A stretch of 64,000 bases of DNA from an uncultured Psychromonas sp. GTDB lineage: Bacteria; Pseudomonadota; Gammaproteobacteria; Enterobacterales; Psychromonadaceae. Of the stretch, positions 1-9,102 are shown piece by piece. Made by a program: the position numbers and the translations under genes. Numbering within the stretch: position 1 is the first letter of the stretch; every line of letters starts with the position of its first letter. The DNA lies in assembly GCF_947489755.1 (NCBI RefSeq), contig NZ_CANLFB010000008.1:80531-144530 (forward strand), given 5' to 3'. The notes under the pieces were generated by a model. That model had not been told where the DNA came from. It did no database searches and worked only from the letters and a program-made list of their open reading frames with translations.

Positions 1-639
1 TTCTTTGATTTAGAGTCAAAAGTGGACGAAGAAACTATTCGTGCATACTCAATGGCGAACTACCCTGGTGAAGAAGGCATTATCATGTTGAACGTGCGTA
101 TTGCTACGCCGCCTCCACGTGATTTGTCTCTACCATGTGGTAAAATGTCATCGTTTATCTTTAGCCTAAAACCAGGCGATAAAGTGACTATTTCTGGTCC
201 ATTTGGTGAGTTCTTTGCTAAAGAAACTGAAAATGAAATGGTCTTCGTTGGTGGTGGTGCTGGTATGGCGCCAATGCGTTCACATATCTTCGATCAATTC
301 CGTCGTTTGAAGACTAGCCGTAAAGCTAGTTTCTGGTACGGTGCGCGATCTAAACGTGAAATGTTCTATGTTGAAGATTTTGATGCGATTGCAGCTGAAA
401 ATGAAAACTTCGAATGGCATGTTGCACTAAGTGATCCGCAACCTGAAGATGATTGGGATGGTTACACTGGGTTTATTCATAACGTACTGTTTGAAAATTA
501 TCTTAAAGATCATGAAGCTCCAGAAGATTGTGAGTTCTACATGTGTGGTCCTCCAGTAATGAATGCAGCGGTGATTGCTATGCTTAAAGACTTAGGCGTA
601 GAAGACGAAAATATCTTACTTGATGATTTCGGCGGTTAA
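1..639 (+). CDS. nqrF: Na+-translocating NADH:quinone reductase subunit F, C-terminal part
   Basis: NqrF oxidises NADH and passes electrons through FAD and a 2Fe-2S centre into the membrane Na+-NQR complex, which pumps sodium. The reading frame is open from base 1, so the gene enters from the left; the GTG at 22 is internal and the [2Fe-2S] domain lies outside the window. Visible are the flavin-binding YSMANYP segment, the [12 protein letters not shown] nucleotide-binding loop and the MCGPP motif near the C-terminus, all typical of ferredoxin-reductase-like NqrF. apbE starts 5 bp after the stop, so nqrF, apbE and nqrM look co-transcribed. Identification is firm. Confidence 0.96.
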   Translation, partial: FFDLESKVDEETIRAYSMANYPGEEGIIMLNVRIATPPPRDLSLPCGKMSSFIFSLKPGDKVTISGPFGEFFAKETENEMVFVGGGAGMAPMRSHIFDQFRRLKTSRKASFWYGARSKREMFYVEDFDAIAAENENFEWHVALSDPQPEDDWDGYTGFIHNVLFENYLKDHEAPEDCEFYMCGPPVMNAAVIAMLKDLGVEDENILLDDFGG

Positions 640-644
640 CCCTG

Positions 645-1676
645 ATGATTAAGTCATCAATTAAATGGCTAGCCTTAATAGGGCTAGCCTTTTTTATTTC
701 ATCGTGCACCAAACCTGAAGCAGAGTTATTACAAATTCAGGGACAAACCATGGGGACTTATTATCAGGTTACTTATGTGCTGTCAGGTGAACAGTCTAAA
801 AACAAAGATCTATCGGTCGAATCATTACAAGTTCTCATTGATCAAGAATTAGAATTAGTTAACGACCAAATGTCTACTTACCGTCCAAATTCTGAATTAT
901 CTTTGTTTAATAAAAGTAAAGATTCTTTAGTGGTCTCTGATGCCACTATTAAGGTGGTTACAAAAGCACTTGAAGTCTATCAGCAAAGCGGTGGTGCTTT
1001 CGATATAACGGTTGGCCCATTGGTTAATCTATGGGGATTTGGTCCAGATAAAAAACCAAATAAAATACCTGATGCTGCATTAATTGAAAGTACTAAGCAA
1101 CGTATTGGCAGTCAATATTTGTCGGTCGAAGGTAATCGTTTAATTAAAACCAAACCTGAGTTATATGTCGATTTATCTTCTATTGCAAAAGGCTATGGTG
1201 TTGATGTTATTGCTGACTTCTTAAAACAGAAAGGCATCGCAAACTACTTAGTCGATATTGGTGGTGAGCTGAGTGCCAATGGTGCTAAGCTGAATAATAC
1301 GCCTTGGACATTAGCAATAGAAAGACCTGAGTTTGGTCAAAATGTACAACGTTTATTGCATATTGGTAATAATGCCATTGCTACGTCAGGTGATTATCGT
1401 AATTATTTTGAGTCTGATGGTATACGTTATTCTCATACGATTGATCCACAGACAGGGCGTCCAATCAACCATAAGCTAGTTTCAGTTACGGTCATTGATG
1501 AAAGTAGTATGGTTGCAGATGCATTAGCGACTGCAATTACTGTATTAGGACCTGAAAATGGGTTAAAATTAGCCACTAAGCTTAAACAACCGGTTTTTTT
1601 ATTGACCAAGAAAGATGATGGGTTCGTTGAATCTTTCACTCCTGAGTTTGAAGAATTTTTTGCAGAGGAAAAGTGA
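645..1676 (+). CDS. apbE: FAD:protein FMN transferase (ApbE lipoprotein)
   Basis: ApbE transfers FMN from FAD onto threonines of NqrB and NqrC (and RnfG-type subunits), covalently flavinylating the sodium pump in the periplasm. The 343-residue product begins with a hydrophobic signal ending in a lipobox (ISSC, Cys about residue 21), so it is probably an outer-face lipoprotein. Family motifs include the early GTYYQVTY segment, FDITVGPLVNLWGFGP, the DLSSIAKGYGVD stretch and the Mg-binding DALATAITVLG region. It sits 5 bp downstream of nqrF and overlaps nqrM, the standard arrangement in marine Gammaproteobacteria. Confidence 0.96.
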   Translation: MIKSSIKWLALIGLAFFISSCTKPEAELLQIQGQTMGTYYQVTYVLSGEQSKNKDLSVESLQVLIDQELELVNDQMSTYRPNSELSLFNKSKDSLVVSDATIKVVTKALEVYQQSGGAFDITVGPLVNLWGFGPDKKPNKIPDAALIESTKQRIGSQYLSVEGNRLIKTKPELYVDLSSIAKGYGVDVIADFLKQKGIANYLVDIGGELSANGAKLNNTPWTLAIERPEFGQNVQRLLHIGNNAIATSGDYRNYFESDGIRYSHTIDPQTGRPINHKLVSVTVIDESSMVADALATAITVLGPENGLKLATKLKQPVFLLTKKDDGFVESFTPEFEEFFAEEK

Positions 1677-1900
1677 TGATCTATTTTATAGCTACTTTTG
1701 TTGTTTTCTTATTAGTTGTTGTTGCAATGGCTATCGGTTACATCGTTAACCAAAAAACCATCGGCGGTAGTTGTGGTGGACTTGCCTCAGTAGGAATAGA
1801 CAAAGAATGTGATTGCCCAGATCCTTGTGATACTCGCAAGAAAAAAGAAGCTGAAGAAGCGCGTTTACAGAAGCTACAAGCTGAAACACGAATTATATAA
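1676..1900 (+). CDS. nqrM: Na+-NQR maturation protein NqrM
   Basis: NqrM is a small membrane protein needed for Na+-NQR assembly, thought to deliver the iron held by cysteines at the NqrD/NqrE interface. The protein has one N-terminal membrane helix and then a cysteine cluster (GGSCGGL, followed by CDCPDPCD) and a charged, coiled C-terminal tail, as in Vibrio NqrM. The ATG at 1676 shares one base with the apbE stop; an in-frame GTG three bases earlier would give a four-base overlap, so the exact start is uncertain. Translational coupling to apbE is likely either way. Confidence 0.92.
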   Translation: MIYFIATFVVFLLVVVAMAIGYIVNQKTIGGSCGGLASVGIDKECDCPDPCDTRKKKEAEEARLQKLQAETRII

Positions 1901-1920
1901 CTTCATGCCAGCTAGTAACC

Positions 1921-1947
1921 AAAGGTAGGCTTAAAGCCTACCTTTTT
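1921..1947. terminator. Bidirectional hairpin terminator between nqrM and yaiI
   Basis: An 11-bp perfect inverted repeat (AAAGGTAGGCT / AGCCTACCTTT) with a 3-nt loop is followed by a T-run. It closes the nqr transcript and overlaps the last codons and the stop of the converging yaiI gene (stop at 1938-1940), so it also serves the opposite strand. Confidence 0.85.
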
Positions 1948-2387
1948 GCTTTCTGTAGCCACTTATCTAAAGAGTTTGCAAAGTTTTGCTTATCTTTATC
2001 GGAAAACTTATTCGGTCCACCACTGATTTGTCCTACACTTCGTAATTCTTCTGCTAAATTTCGCATTGCTAAACGTTGTCTTACATTGTCTGCTGTATAT
2101 AACTCTCCGCGAGGATTAAGTGCAATGACTCCTTTCTCAACAAGTTCAGCAGCAAGTGGAATGTCTTGTGTAATAACAAGGTCTGTTAATTCAACATGTT
2201 GGCTAATATAGTTATCAGCCACATCAAATCCTTGAGATACCTGAACTGTTTTAACAAGTGCTGTTCTTTTGACCGGAAGAGGGGAGTTAGCCACAAAAAC
2301 AAGTTCTGTTTTTGTTCTCATACTTGCTCTTAAAACCATCTCTCTTACTGCTACAGGACAAGCATCCGCATCTATCCAAATCTTCAT
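1938..2387 (-). CDS. yaiI: UPF0178 / YaiI-YqxD family protein
   Basis: This is a conserved bacterial protein of unknown biochemical role whose fold resembles NYN/PIN-type nucleases. The 149-residue product has the hallmark N-terminus MKIWIDADACPV, the TQDIPLA motif with a conserved Asp, the NPRGELYT segment and the GGPNKFSDKDKQNF signature near the end. Length matches the family (about 150). It is transcribed toward nqrM and separated from it by a shared hairpin. No operon partner is visible. Family assignment is firm; a function is not. Confidence 0.93.
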   Translation of the reverse strand: MKIWIDADACPVAVREMVLRASMRTKTELVFVANSPLPVKRTALVKTVQVSQGFDVADNYISQHVELTDLVITQDIPLAAELVEKGVIALNPRGELYTADNVRQRLAMRNLAEELRSVGQISGGPNKFSDKDKQNFANSLDKWLQKAKR

Positions 2388-2542
2388 ATTAACCTCATCA
2401 TTTTAAAGTCTAAATATAACAAAAAACAACTTATTTATTAATCATTAAATTAAAATTATATTTTAAGTTGCTGATTAATAGTAAGTTATTTTAAACTTAC
2501 TAATATATTTAACATTTTTTTTATATTTAAGTTAAATAGGTA

Positions 2543-2570
2543 TTGACACCTTTTTAAACCTATATATAAT
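2543..2570 (+). promoter_or_regulatory. Sigma-70 promoter of the cold-shock gene
   Basis: TTGACA at 2543-2548 and TATAAT at 2565-2570 are separated by 16 bp, both consensus hexamers. The predicted start near 2577 gives a leader of about 140 nt before the ATG at 2718. Long structured leaders are typical of cold-shock genes and govern their mRNA stability and translation at low temperature; here that role is inferred from position only. Confidence 0.75.
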
Positions 2571-2717
2571 ATTTTTTAGCTTGAAAGTTCGTTTTATATT
2601 TATGTACTTTGTTCCGTATTAATGTACCGAATCCTATACATCATAAGTAATAGCAACACTTCTAGCCAACTGCCTTAATTTTTAAGGTTAATTACTCAAA
2701 TTTATTAGGATATAAAC

Positions 2718-2924
2718 ATGTCTACTACTACTGGTACAGTTAAATGGTTCAACGAATCTAAAGGTTTTGGTTTCATCGAGCAAGAAAACGGTCCTGACGT
2801 TTTCGCACATTTCTCTGCTATCGCAAGCACTGGTTTTAAAACTCTTGCTGAAGGCCAAAAAGTACAGTTTACTGTTACTCAAGGTCAAAAAGGTCCTCAA
2901 GCAGAAAACATCGTAGCTCTTTAA
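2718..2924 (+). CDS. Cold-shock protein, CspA family
   Basis: A 68-residue single cold-shock domain that binds single-stranded RNA/DNA and melts mRNA structure. The nucleic-acid-binding motifs [12 protein letters not shown] (RNP1) and DVFAHFSAI (RNP2) are intact, and the length matches E. coli CspA-type proteins (about 70). An AGGA Shine-Dalgarno lies 7 bp before the ATG. It is monocistronic: its own consensus promoter and about 140-nt leader lie upstream and a terminator follows within 40 bp. Which Csp paralog it is cannot be decided from one sequence. Confidence 0.95.
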   Translation: MSTTTGTVKWFNESKGFGFIEQENGPDVFAHFSAIASTGFKTLAEGQKVQFTVTQGQKGPQAENIVAL

Positions 2925-2931
2925 TATTGCT

Positions 2932-2994
2932 TCGATGAGCATTTATTGCTCATTCTGATTGAAAAAAAGGTAGGTTACTGACTTGCCTTTTTTT
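2932..2994 (+). terminator. Terminator of the cold-shock gene
   Basis: A small hairpin (ATGAGCA / TGCTCAT) is followed by a second, 13-bp A/T-flanked hairpin at 2962-2994 (A-run, GG..CC core, T-run) suitable for intrinsic termination on either strand. Confidence 0.75.
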
Positions 2995-3432
2995 ATACCT
3001 GAAAGAAAATTTAAATGTATTTATTGCAAGTTACCTCCACAGTTAAAGCTTCAATGTTAAACCTACACATTAATACAAAACTTTTATTACCTCTATGACA
3101 GTTCTATACACATCACACTAACTAGCTGATCTATTCTGCTTGTTAAAATCATTTATTGTTTCGTTGTCAATATCGTAAAGAGAACAATCATTAAAGAATT
3201 AATATCTATTGTTTCATTCTCAGCAAGACGATTAATGAAGTTGATCTTCAAAAGGCTTCAATTTACGCCTTAAACTAAGTCATTTTTCCTGCGCAAAATT
3301 TAGAACACTTATTTAATATAATCGGTATTAGTAAATTGTATGCGGCTAATTAAGCCTCTGTATATAGTCAATTTGCTATGGATGTTAAATATACACAAAG
3401 GCCCAAGATTATTAAGTGTAGATGAGAAAAGC
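2995..3432. other. Gene-free AT-rich spacer
   Basis: About 440 bp between the csp terminator and the 3' end of the histidine kinase gene. No supported coding sequence, tRNA or clear regulatory palindrome was seen. A plus-strand frame from 3340 to 3558 runs antisense into the kinase gene and lacks a ribosome-binding site. Confidence 0.5.
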
Positions 3433-5034
3433 TTAAATACGCGCTACTGTACGCCTCTCAAAGGGGAGTATTACTGTAAATATACTGCCATGACCAATCT
3501 CACTAGAGACTTTAATTTCACCTTTGTGCTGATGAATAATAGAATAGCTAATAGATAAACCTAACCCTGTCCCTTTACCCAACGGTTTAGTGGTATAAAA
3601 AGGTGTAAAAATGTCATTAACTTTGTTTGGATCTATACCTGTCCCAGAGTCTGAGACCTGAATATATAAATTATGATCTTGTACGTGCGCTTTAAAGAAG
3701 ACGACTTTATTCTCAGAGGTTTCTACTGAATCTCGCGCGTTAATTAAGAGGTTAATGAGTACTTGTTCTATTTGTGTTTTATTACAAAATAAAGATGGAA
3801 GAGAAGGAGGAATCACTTGTCTTAATTCAACTTGATCTTGTTTATATTGGTTCATTACGATTGAAATGACATTTTTGAAAATATCATTTGGCTCTTCTTG
3901 TTGGTAATTATCAAGTTCACTATCTCGTCCAAAACTGCCCACTTGTTTAACAATTCTTTCGATGCGTTCACTTTGAGTTATGATGGCTTTAAAGCTATTT
4001 TCTACTAAATGGTAGTTTCCGTTATTAATATTATCCATGCACATATCGGTATGAATACAAATAACTTGTAGTGGTTGGTTTATCTCATGTGCAATACCCG
4101 CTGCAATTTCCCCCAATGAAGCTAACTTATTAGATTGAATGAGCTTAGCTTGACTACTTTTACATTCATCATCGACGCGTTTTAGTTGGTCATTATTGTC
4201 GATATCTTTTTTATACAAAACGATATTTAAAGTTAATAGTTTGACAGAGATAGCGGCAAGAAAAGAAATTAAAATAGTTAAAATGATAAATAAATTTTTT
4301 TCATGAGGCGAAGTTTCTGACCAAATCATTAACTCCCAATCTTGGCCATAGATAGCTAAAGTAAATTGCTCTGTTATTTTATTAATATGCAATTTTTCAG
4401 GTAAAAAACTAAACAGAGGAATACCATTTTCAGATAACGAAAAATGACTGGTTATTTGATAGGTATCGAGCTTGTTACGTAATAATTTATCGATATTTAA
4501 AGGGGCTTCAACATAAGCCACCAATATGTTGTCTATGATAATTGGGAATTGTAAATTTAATTCCATTTCCAATTCATTATCTGGTGAGTAAGACGCACGG
4601 CTAGCATAAACAAAGCTAGAAATAACCTCATCTCTATCCATTGGTAAATGATGACGGGCACGTAACTGTCTTTTTCTTTCGATATCACTGTGCGATTTTA
4701 TTAAGGCATTATTAGGTAAATCAAACTGTATTTCTTCTATCAAAGGAAATAACTTTATTGTTTTTATAAATTGATTGATACGCATTAATGCATTGGTATC
4801 GCTTTGCCAGTTTTTATTAATATCATCAATAGACTGCCAACGATTAACTAATAACTGGATTTGTTCTGCGTTACTTTCGATGCTATGCCTAATATTAAAA
4901 CTGATCGTTTTACCTTCGGTCTTAATCTGTTCTTGCTGCAGTGCTTTTTCTTCTTGTGTTAATTGAACTGAAATTAAATATGACACTGTTAATCCAATTG
5001 CAAAAACTAAAACACTATAAATATTTGATTTCAA
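3433..5034 (-). CDS. Orphan membrane sensor histidine kinase
   Basis: The 533-residue protein has a short N-terminal membrane anchor, an extracytoplasmic sensor region of about 220 residues, a second membrane helix near residue 250, and cytoplasmic kinase domains. The phospho-acceptor H-box contains His316 (GIAHEINQPLQ). The ATPase N-box (INLLINARDS), G1 (DSGTGID) and G2 (GKGTGLGLSIS) motifs are all present, so it should be active. The end of the sensor (GQDWELMIW) looks like a CHASE or PAS-like periplasmic fold, but that is a guess. No response regulator lies next to it; the divergent neighbour is a PLP enzyme 114 bp away. Ligand unknown. Confidence 0.9.
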   Translation of the reverse strand: MKSNIYSVLVFAIGLTVSYLISVQLTQEEKALQQEQIKTEGKTISFNIRHSIESNAEQIQLLVNRWQSIDDINKNWQSDTNALMRINQFIKTIKLFPLIEEIQFDLPNNALIKSHSDIERKRQLRARHHLPMDRDEVISSFVYASRASYSPDNELEMELNLQFPIIIDNILVAYVEAPLNIDKLLRNKLDTYQITSHFSLSENGIPLFSFLPEKLHINKITEQFTLAIYGQDWELMIWSETSPHEKNLFIILTILISFLAAISVKLLTLNIVLYKKDIDNNDQLKRVDDECKSSQAKLIQSNKLASLGEIAAGIAHEINQPLQVICIHTDMCMDNINNGNYHLVENSFKAIITQSERIERIVKQVGSFGRDSELDNYQQEEPNDIFKNVISIVMNQYKQDQVELRQVIPPSLPSLFCNKTQIEQVLINLLINARDSVETSENKVVFFKAHVQDHNLYIQVSDSGTGIDPNKVNDIFTPFYTTKPLGKGTGLGLSISYSIIHQHKGEIKVSSEIGHGSIFTVILPFERRTVARI

Positions 5035-5148
5035 TTTATTTCCTTAATACACCTAATGCTAAATCCTTCTAGATTAGGCATAATACGTTAAATTGACGAC
5101 ATTTTAGATCAAAGCGATCATTATTGAGAATAAAAGCAGGGAATTTAA

Positions 5149-6375
5149 ATGACAGCGTTAGGTTTTACCACAAAAATAGTGCATTCAGATCATAAACTCG
5201 GTTTAGAAGCGGGTGCTGTCCATGCACCAATTCATAATTCAGTACCATTTGGCTTCGAAGATGTACAAGGTCTGATTGATGTCTTTCAAGGTCAGCCAGG
5301 GCATGCTTACGCACGTTCTTCAACACCTACTTTAGATGCATTATGTAAAAAAATTCAAAAAATAGATAACGGGATCGCAACAGCTGTTTTTTCTTGCGGT
5401 ATGTCGGCTATCGTGGCCACTTTTTTAACGCTTTTAAAGTCTGGTGACCATCTTATTTGTAGCCGATTCTTGTTCGGTAATACAACCTCACTTTTAGGAA
5501 CGTTACAAGGCTATGGTATTGACGTAACACTCGTTGATGCGACTGACATTGATGACGTTACCGCTGCGCTTAATAGCAAAACCAAAATGGTCTTTGTAGA
5601 AACTATCGCAAACCCAGTAACACAAGTGAGTGCGTTAGCTGAAATTGGTGATTTCTGTGAAGCAGAAAACCTTGTGTATGTTATTGATAACACAATTACA
5701 TCAAGCTATTTATTTGATGCTAATAAAGTTAAAGCAAGCTTAATTGTGACTTCATTATCTAAATATGTTGCTGGTCATGGTAACGCGATGGGAGGTTCTG
5801 TTACTGATACAGGTTTCTTTGATTGGGAGACCTATCCAAATATCTTCCCGGCTTATCGTAAAGGCGATAGTAATTTATGGGGTATTAGCCAAATTAAGAA
5901 AAAAGGCTTACGCGACATGGGGGCTTGTTTAAGCTCACAAGGCGCACACCTTATTTCAGTTGGTAGCGAAACAATGGAACTGCGTATGGATCGCCAAGCG
6001 ATAAATACAATGGCTTTAGCGGAGCTGTTACAAGCACACCCTAAGGTGGCTAAAGTTTATTATCCTGGTTTAGTAGACCACCCACAACATGAGCGTGCTA
6101 AAGAACTATTTAATGGCTTTGGAGCTCTGTTGAGTTTTGATCTAATTGAAGGGATTGATTGTTGTGAATTTTTAAATAAATTAAATCTAGTGATCAGCGC
6201 GACACACTTAGGTGATAACCGTACGTTAGCATTGCCTGTTGCACCTACGATTTATTATGAAATGGGCTTAGAATTACGCCAAGAAATGGGGATTAGCGAA
6301 AATATGATCCGTTGTTCAATTGGTATCGAAAACACTGCTGATTTGATTGCAGATTTCGAGCAAGCCTTAGCTTAA
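5149..6375 (+). CDS. Trans-sulfuration PLP enzyme (cystathionine gamma-synthase/lyase family)
   Basis: A 408-residue Cys/Met-metabolism PLP enzyme of fold type I. The Schiff-base lysine is Lys205 in SLSKYVAGHG; the substrate/phosphate-binding YARSSTPT segment and the FSCGMSAI cofactor loop are visible. Related enzymes add sulfide or cysteine to activated homoserine, or eliminate thiol from methionine or cystathionine; the sequence alone does not fix which reaction this one performs. It has an AGGGA ribosome site and is followed by a hairpin before the next small gene. It is divergent from the histidine kinase gene; a functional link is unproven. Confidence 0.88.
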   Translation: MTALGFTTKIVHSDHKLGLEAGAVHAPIHNSVPFGFEDVQGLIDVFQGQPGHAYARSSTPTLDALCKKIQKIDNGIATAVFSCGMSAIVATFLTLLKSGDHLICSRFLFGNTTSLLGTLQGYGIDVTLVDATDIDDVTAALNSKTKMVFVETIANPVTQVSALAEIGDFCEAENLVYVIDNTITSSYLFDANKVKASLIVTSLSKYVAGHGNAMGGSVTDTGFFDWETYPNIFPAYRKGDSNLWGISQIKKKGLRDMGACLSSQGAHLISVGSETMELRMDRQAINTMALAELLQAHPKVAKVYYPGLVDHPQHERAKELFNGFGALLSFDLIEGIDCCEFLNKLNLVISATHLGDNRTLALPVAPTIYYEMGLELRQEMGISENMIRCSIGIENTADLIADFEQALA

Positions 6376-6390
6376 TGTTAAGGATTAGAG

Positions 6391-6413
6391 AAAGGGGCTA
6401 AAGCCTCTTTTTC
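6391..6413 (+). terminator. Hairpin after the PLP enzyme gene
   Basis: AAAGGGGC / GCCTCTTT with a 4-nt loop and a following T-rich run. It lies only 10 bp before the next start codon, so it may be a partial terminator. Confidence 0.6.
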
Positions 6414-6422
6414 TTTATCATA

Positions 6423-6860
6423 ATGTATAAATATCTCACTCTCTTTATTCTTTTTTGTTTGTGTACTTCAACGTACGCAGAGGCTGTTGTTGATGTTAAA
6501 AATGACATCGAACTAAAAACGAAGGGCAATGCATTAGCGAATTATGATGTTTGCAAGTCACTAGCAACTCAATCAGGTGATAAAGTGATGGCGTATTATT
6601 ATGATGAAATGCATCGACTAACGATAACTGAGACAACGTTAGAGAGCCAAGTTGATAAGCAGCTGCAAGTTGAAATTATTGAAGATGAATACGATAAAGC
6701 ATTATCCATCCTTAAGAAAATAAACAGTGCTGGTTTATACCAACTCTGTTTAAATAGATTCGATTCAGTTTCTCGCCAGTATTATACGACTAAACTAGCG
6801 GCTAAATTAGAGCAGGCTCAGTTAGAAAAAACCAAGCCAGAAAAGTCTGAGTTAGAATAG
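6423..6860 (+). CDS. Hypothetical secreted protein
   Basis: 145 residues with a clear Sec signal peptide (hydrophobic core LTLFILFCLCTS, probable cleavage after TYA near residue 19). The mature part is helical and charged, contains two cysteines (VCKSLAT and LCLNRFD) about 75 residues apart that could form a disulfide, and ends in a Glu/Lys/Pro-rich tail. I do not recognise a family. It follows the PLP enzyme gene in the same direction with a hairpin in between, so co-transcription is uncertain. Confidence 0.7.
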   Translation: MYKYLTLFILFCLCTSTYAEAVVDVKNDIELKTKGNALANYDVCKSLATQSGDKVMAYYYDEMHRLTITETTLESQVDKQLQVEIIEDEYDKALSILKKINSAGLYQLCLNRFDSVSRQYYTTKLAAKLEQAQLEKTKPEKSELE

Positions 6861-6893
6861 CTCTATTTAAAAACTAGTTCTAAACTCAACTTA

Positions 6894-7280
6894 TTAATCT
6901 TCTACCTTACCCCAAACGACTGCAGGATCAGCCATTTCAGATGTTTCTTCAGTTTTTACTGGCGCTTTCTTAGCTGCTTTTTTCTCTTTAATAACCGGTT
7001 TAGCTTCTGCTACCGCTTCTGTTGTTTCTTCAGCACCTTTTTTAGTTTCTGCTTTTTTAACACGTATTAAATTACCTGCTAATTTGTAACCATTTAGTTG
7101 CTTAATGGCTGCTTTTGCTTCGCCTACTTTTGGCATTTCTACAAAGGCAAAACCTTTTGATGCACCTGTGTCTTTGTCTAAAACAAGGTTACAAGATTGA
7201 ATGTTGCCGTGCTCTTTAAATAAAGTCAGTAACTTTTCTTCTGTGGTTGCTTTTGCAAGGTTGCGTACTAATAATTTCAT
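6894..7280 (-). CDS. RRM-type RNA-binding protein
   Basis: A single RNA recognition motif fills residues 1-78, with RNP2 (LLVRNL) and RNP1 (KGFAFVEM) intact and aromatic residues in the usual RNA-contacting places. A low-complexity Ala/Lys/Glu tail of about 50 residues follows. Small RRM proteins of this kind are common in marine Gammaproteobacteria and cyanobacteria and are often cold-induced; their RNA targets are poorly defined. It is convergent with the preceding small gene and stands alone. Confidence 0.9.
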   Translation of the reverse strand: MKLLVRNLAKATTEEKLLTLFKEHGNIQSCNLVLDKDTGASKGFAFVEMPKVGEAKAAIKQLNGYKLAGNLIRVKKAETKKGAEETTEAVAEAKPVIKEKKAAKKAPVKTEETSEMADPAVVWGKVED

Positions 7281-7523
7281 TGGAACTCACTTAATTAAAT
7301 AATTTTAGTTATTTTAACAGGAACTGAAATTGATTGCTGTTTAAAGCGTAACGAATTAATCATAAGTTCAAATAACTAAAATTAAAAATAGATTCATGAA
7401 TAAAAAGAATCGTTTCTCCCATTATTCATGAAAATATGGAATATATTGATTTCCTTTCTTTTGCTCATGACAAAACGATAGCAATGCTATATTCACGCCA
7501 TTCATTATTATTAAGGAAAAAGA

Positions 7524-8306
7524 ATGGAAATCTCATTTGAGATCATGGCGTTATTAGTTGCTGTTGCAACATTAGCAGGTTTTATTGATGCCATGGCTGG
7601 CGGAGGTGGATTATTAACGGTACCTGCCTTATTAGCTGCAGGAATTCCACCAGCGCAGGCCTTAGCAACCAATAAATTACAAAGCTCGTTTGGGAGTTTT
7701 TCAGCTAGTTGGTATTTTATTCGAACAGGAACAGTGCAGTTAAAAACAATGTGGTTATCGATTGCTTGTACTTTTGTTGGCGCTGCAATAGGCGCTGAAG
7801 TGGTACAGCATGTTAAAGCTGATGTATTAATGAGTATTATTCCCATTATTTTGATTGCTATCTCAAGCTATTTTCTATTTTCTTCATCAATTACACCGCA
7901 TCCAGATGACAAACCTAAACTGTCAGAAGCGGCATTTGCTTTTATCATTGGAGGAAGTGTTGGTTTTTACGATGGTTTTTTAGGGCCTGGTACGGGGTCT
8001 ATTTTCACCGTATGTTTTGTTGCATTAGGCCGTTATGGTTTGGTCGCTGCAACAGCTCGGACTAAAGTGTTAAATTTCACTTCTAATATTGCCGCGCTGA
8101 CTTTCTTTATTTTCGCTGGATTACCTATTTGGGAGCTAGGGTTAACGATGGCTGTCGGTGGATTTATTGGCGCACGTATGGGGGCAAAGGTCGTCTTAGG
8201 TAATGGTCAGAAAATTATTCGCCCGTTAGTGATTGTTATGTCGATGACAATGGCGACTAAACTTCTTTGGGAACAGCATTCTCAATGGCTACTAGCAATT
8301 TTTTAA
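7524..8306 (+). CDS. yfcA: TSUP family permease (YfcA-like)
   Basis: A 260-residue inner-membrane protein with about eight hydrophobic helices. Two TSUP signature repeats are visible: AGFIDAMAGGGGLLTVPAL near the N-terminus and GGSVGFYDGFLGPGTGS in the middle. Segment-by-segment it resembles E. coli YfcA over its full length. TSUP (TauE/SafE) permeases export sulfite, sulfoacetate and related organic anions; the substrate here is unknown. A strong AAGGAAAAAGA site precedes the ATG. Its last 50 bp overlap the 3' end of the converging LysR gene. Confidence 0.9.
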   Translation: MEISFEIMALLVAVATLAGFIDAMAGGGGLLTVPALLAAGIPPAQALATNKLQSSFGSFSASWYFIRTGTVQLKTMWLSIACTFVGAAIGAEVVQHVKADVLMSIIPIILIAISSYFLFSSSITPHPDDKPKLSEAAFAFIIGGSVGFYDGFLGPGTGSIFTVCFVALGRYGLVAATARTKVLNFTSNIAALTFFIFAGLPIWELGLTMAVGGFIGARMGAKVVLGNGQKIIRPLVIVMSMTMATKLLWEQHSQWLLAIF

Positions 8307-9102
8307 CGCGTACATTGTGGAATGTATTAGGGCGTAAACATAAATGGACAGGACGAAATAAGGGTTTTAACTGCTCAAAGCTAAAGCAATATTGCTGTTC
8401 TATTTTTAATGCTTTAACGATTGAAAGCGGTACTAATGCCGCTGCTACTCCGCCTAATGCGAGTTGTGCAGAGGCAGTGTAAGAGTCAAGTTCCATTAAA
8501 GGTTCAATACCCAGTTGAGATAAAATATCTAATTGATATCGGTTGGCTGGGTTTGATAAATCATTAGTAATCACTTGTGTTGGCAATGTTTGTAATCGTG
8601 ATTGACTAACCAATACAAAAGGTTCTTTCCAGAGAAAAATCGCCTTGAGACCATGGTGGGGCGGTAAATGCCCAGCACAAAAACCAATAGTCGCTTTACC
8701 TGATTGTACTTTTTCAATAATTCTGGGTGTATGATCTGTACTGATTCTAATCGCGTTATCATGTTTAAAGTATTCTCCCATCATAGTGGCAAGATACCCT
8801 GCGACTAAGGTTTCAGAGCAATTAAGTGTGATAATTGTATTATCTAATAAGGCATGCTGTTCATAAATTTGACCTTGTAACTCCTGAAAAGTAGGCCCAA
8901 TATTTACGATCAGTTCATTTGCCGCTGGCGTTAAACGAACATGACGTCCATCAGGCATAATCAACTTTTTACCTAGTTTCTTCTCGAGCAATGCTATTCG
9001 TTTACTCACTGCAGACTGGCTAATATAAAGCTGGCTACCGACTTTACTCATGGTTTTTTCATGGCTAAGTGCTAATAAAGTTTCAATGCCTTCAAGTAAC
9101 AT
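8257..9102 (-). CDS. LysR family transcriptional regulator
   Basis: 281 residues: an N-terminal winged HTH (YISQSAVSKRIALLEKKLGKKL, residues about 27-50) and a LysR substrate-binding domain. It converges on, and overlaps by 50 bp, the yfcA-like permease gene, which is unusual for a regulator and its target, so a regulatory link is not implied by the layout. Its own upstream region (9103-9379) faces a divergent acetyltransferase gene, a more conventional LysR target arrangement. Effector unknown. Confidence 0.88.
   Translation of the reverse strand: MLLEGIETLLALSHEKTMSKVGSQLYISQSAVSKRIALLEKKLGKKLIMPDGRHVRLTPAANELIVNIGPTFQELQGQIYEQHALLDNTIITLNCSETLVAGYLATMMGEYFKHDNAIRISTDHTPRIIEKVQSGKATIGFCAGHLPPHHGLKAIFLWKEPFVLVSQSRLQTLPTQVITNDLSNPANRYQLDILSQLGIEPLMELDSYTASAQLALGGVAAALVPLSIVKALKIEQQYCFSFEQLKPLFRPVHLCLRPNTFHNVRVKKLLVAIENAVPKEV

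Noticed and set aside
3340..3558. Plus-strand open frame of 72 codons
   Set aside because: Antisense to the kinase C-terminus, no ribosome-binding site, no recognisable protein features.
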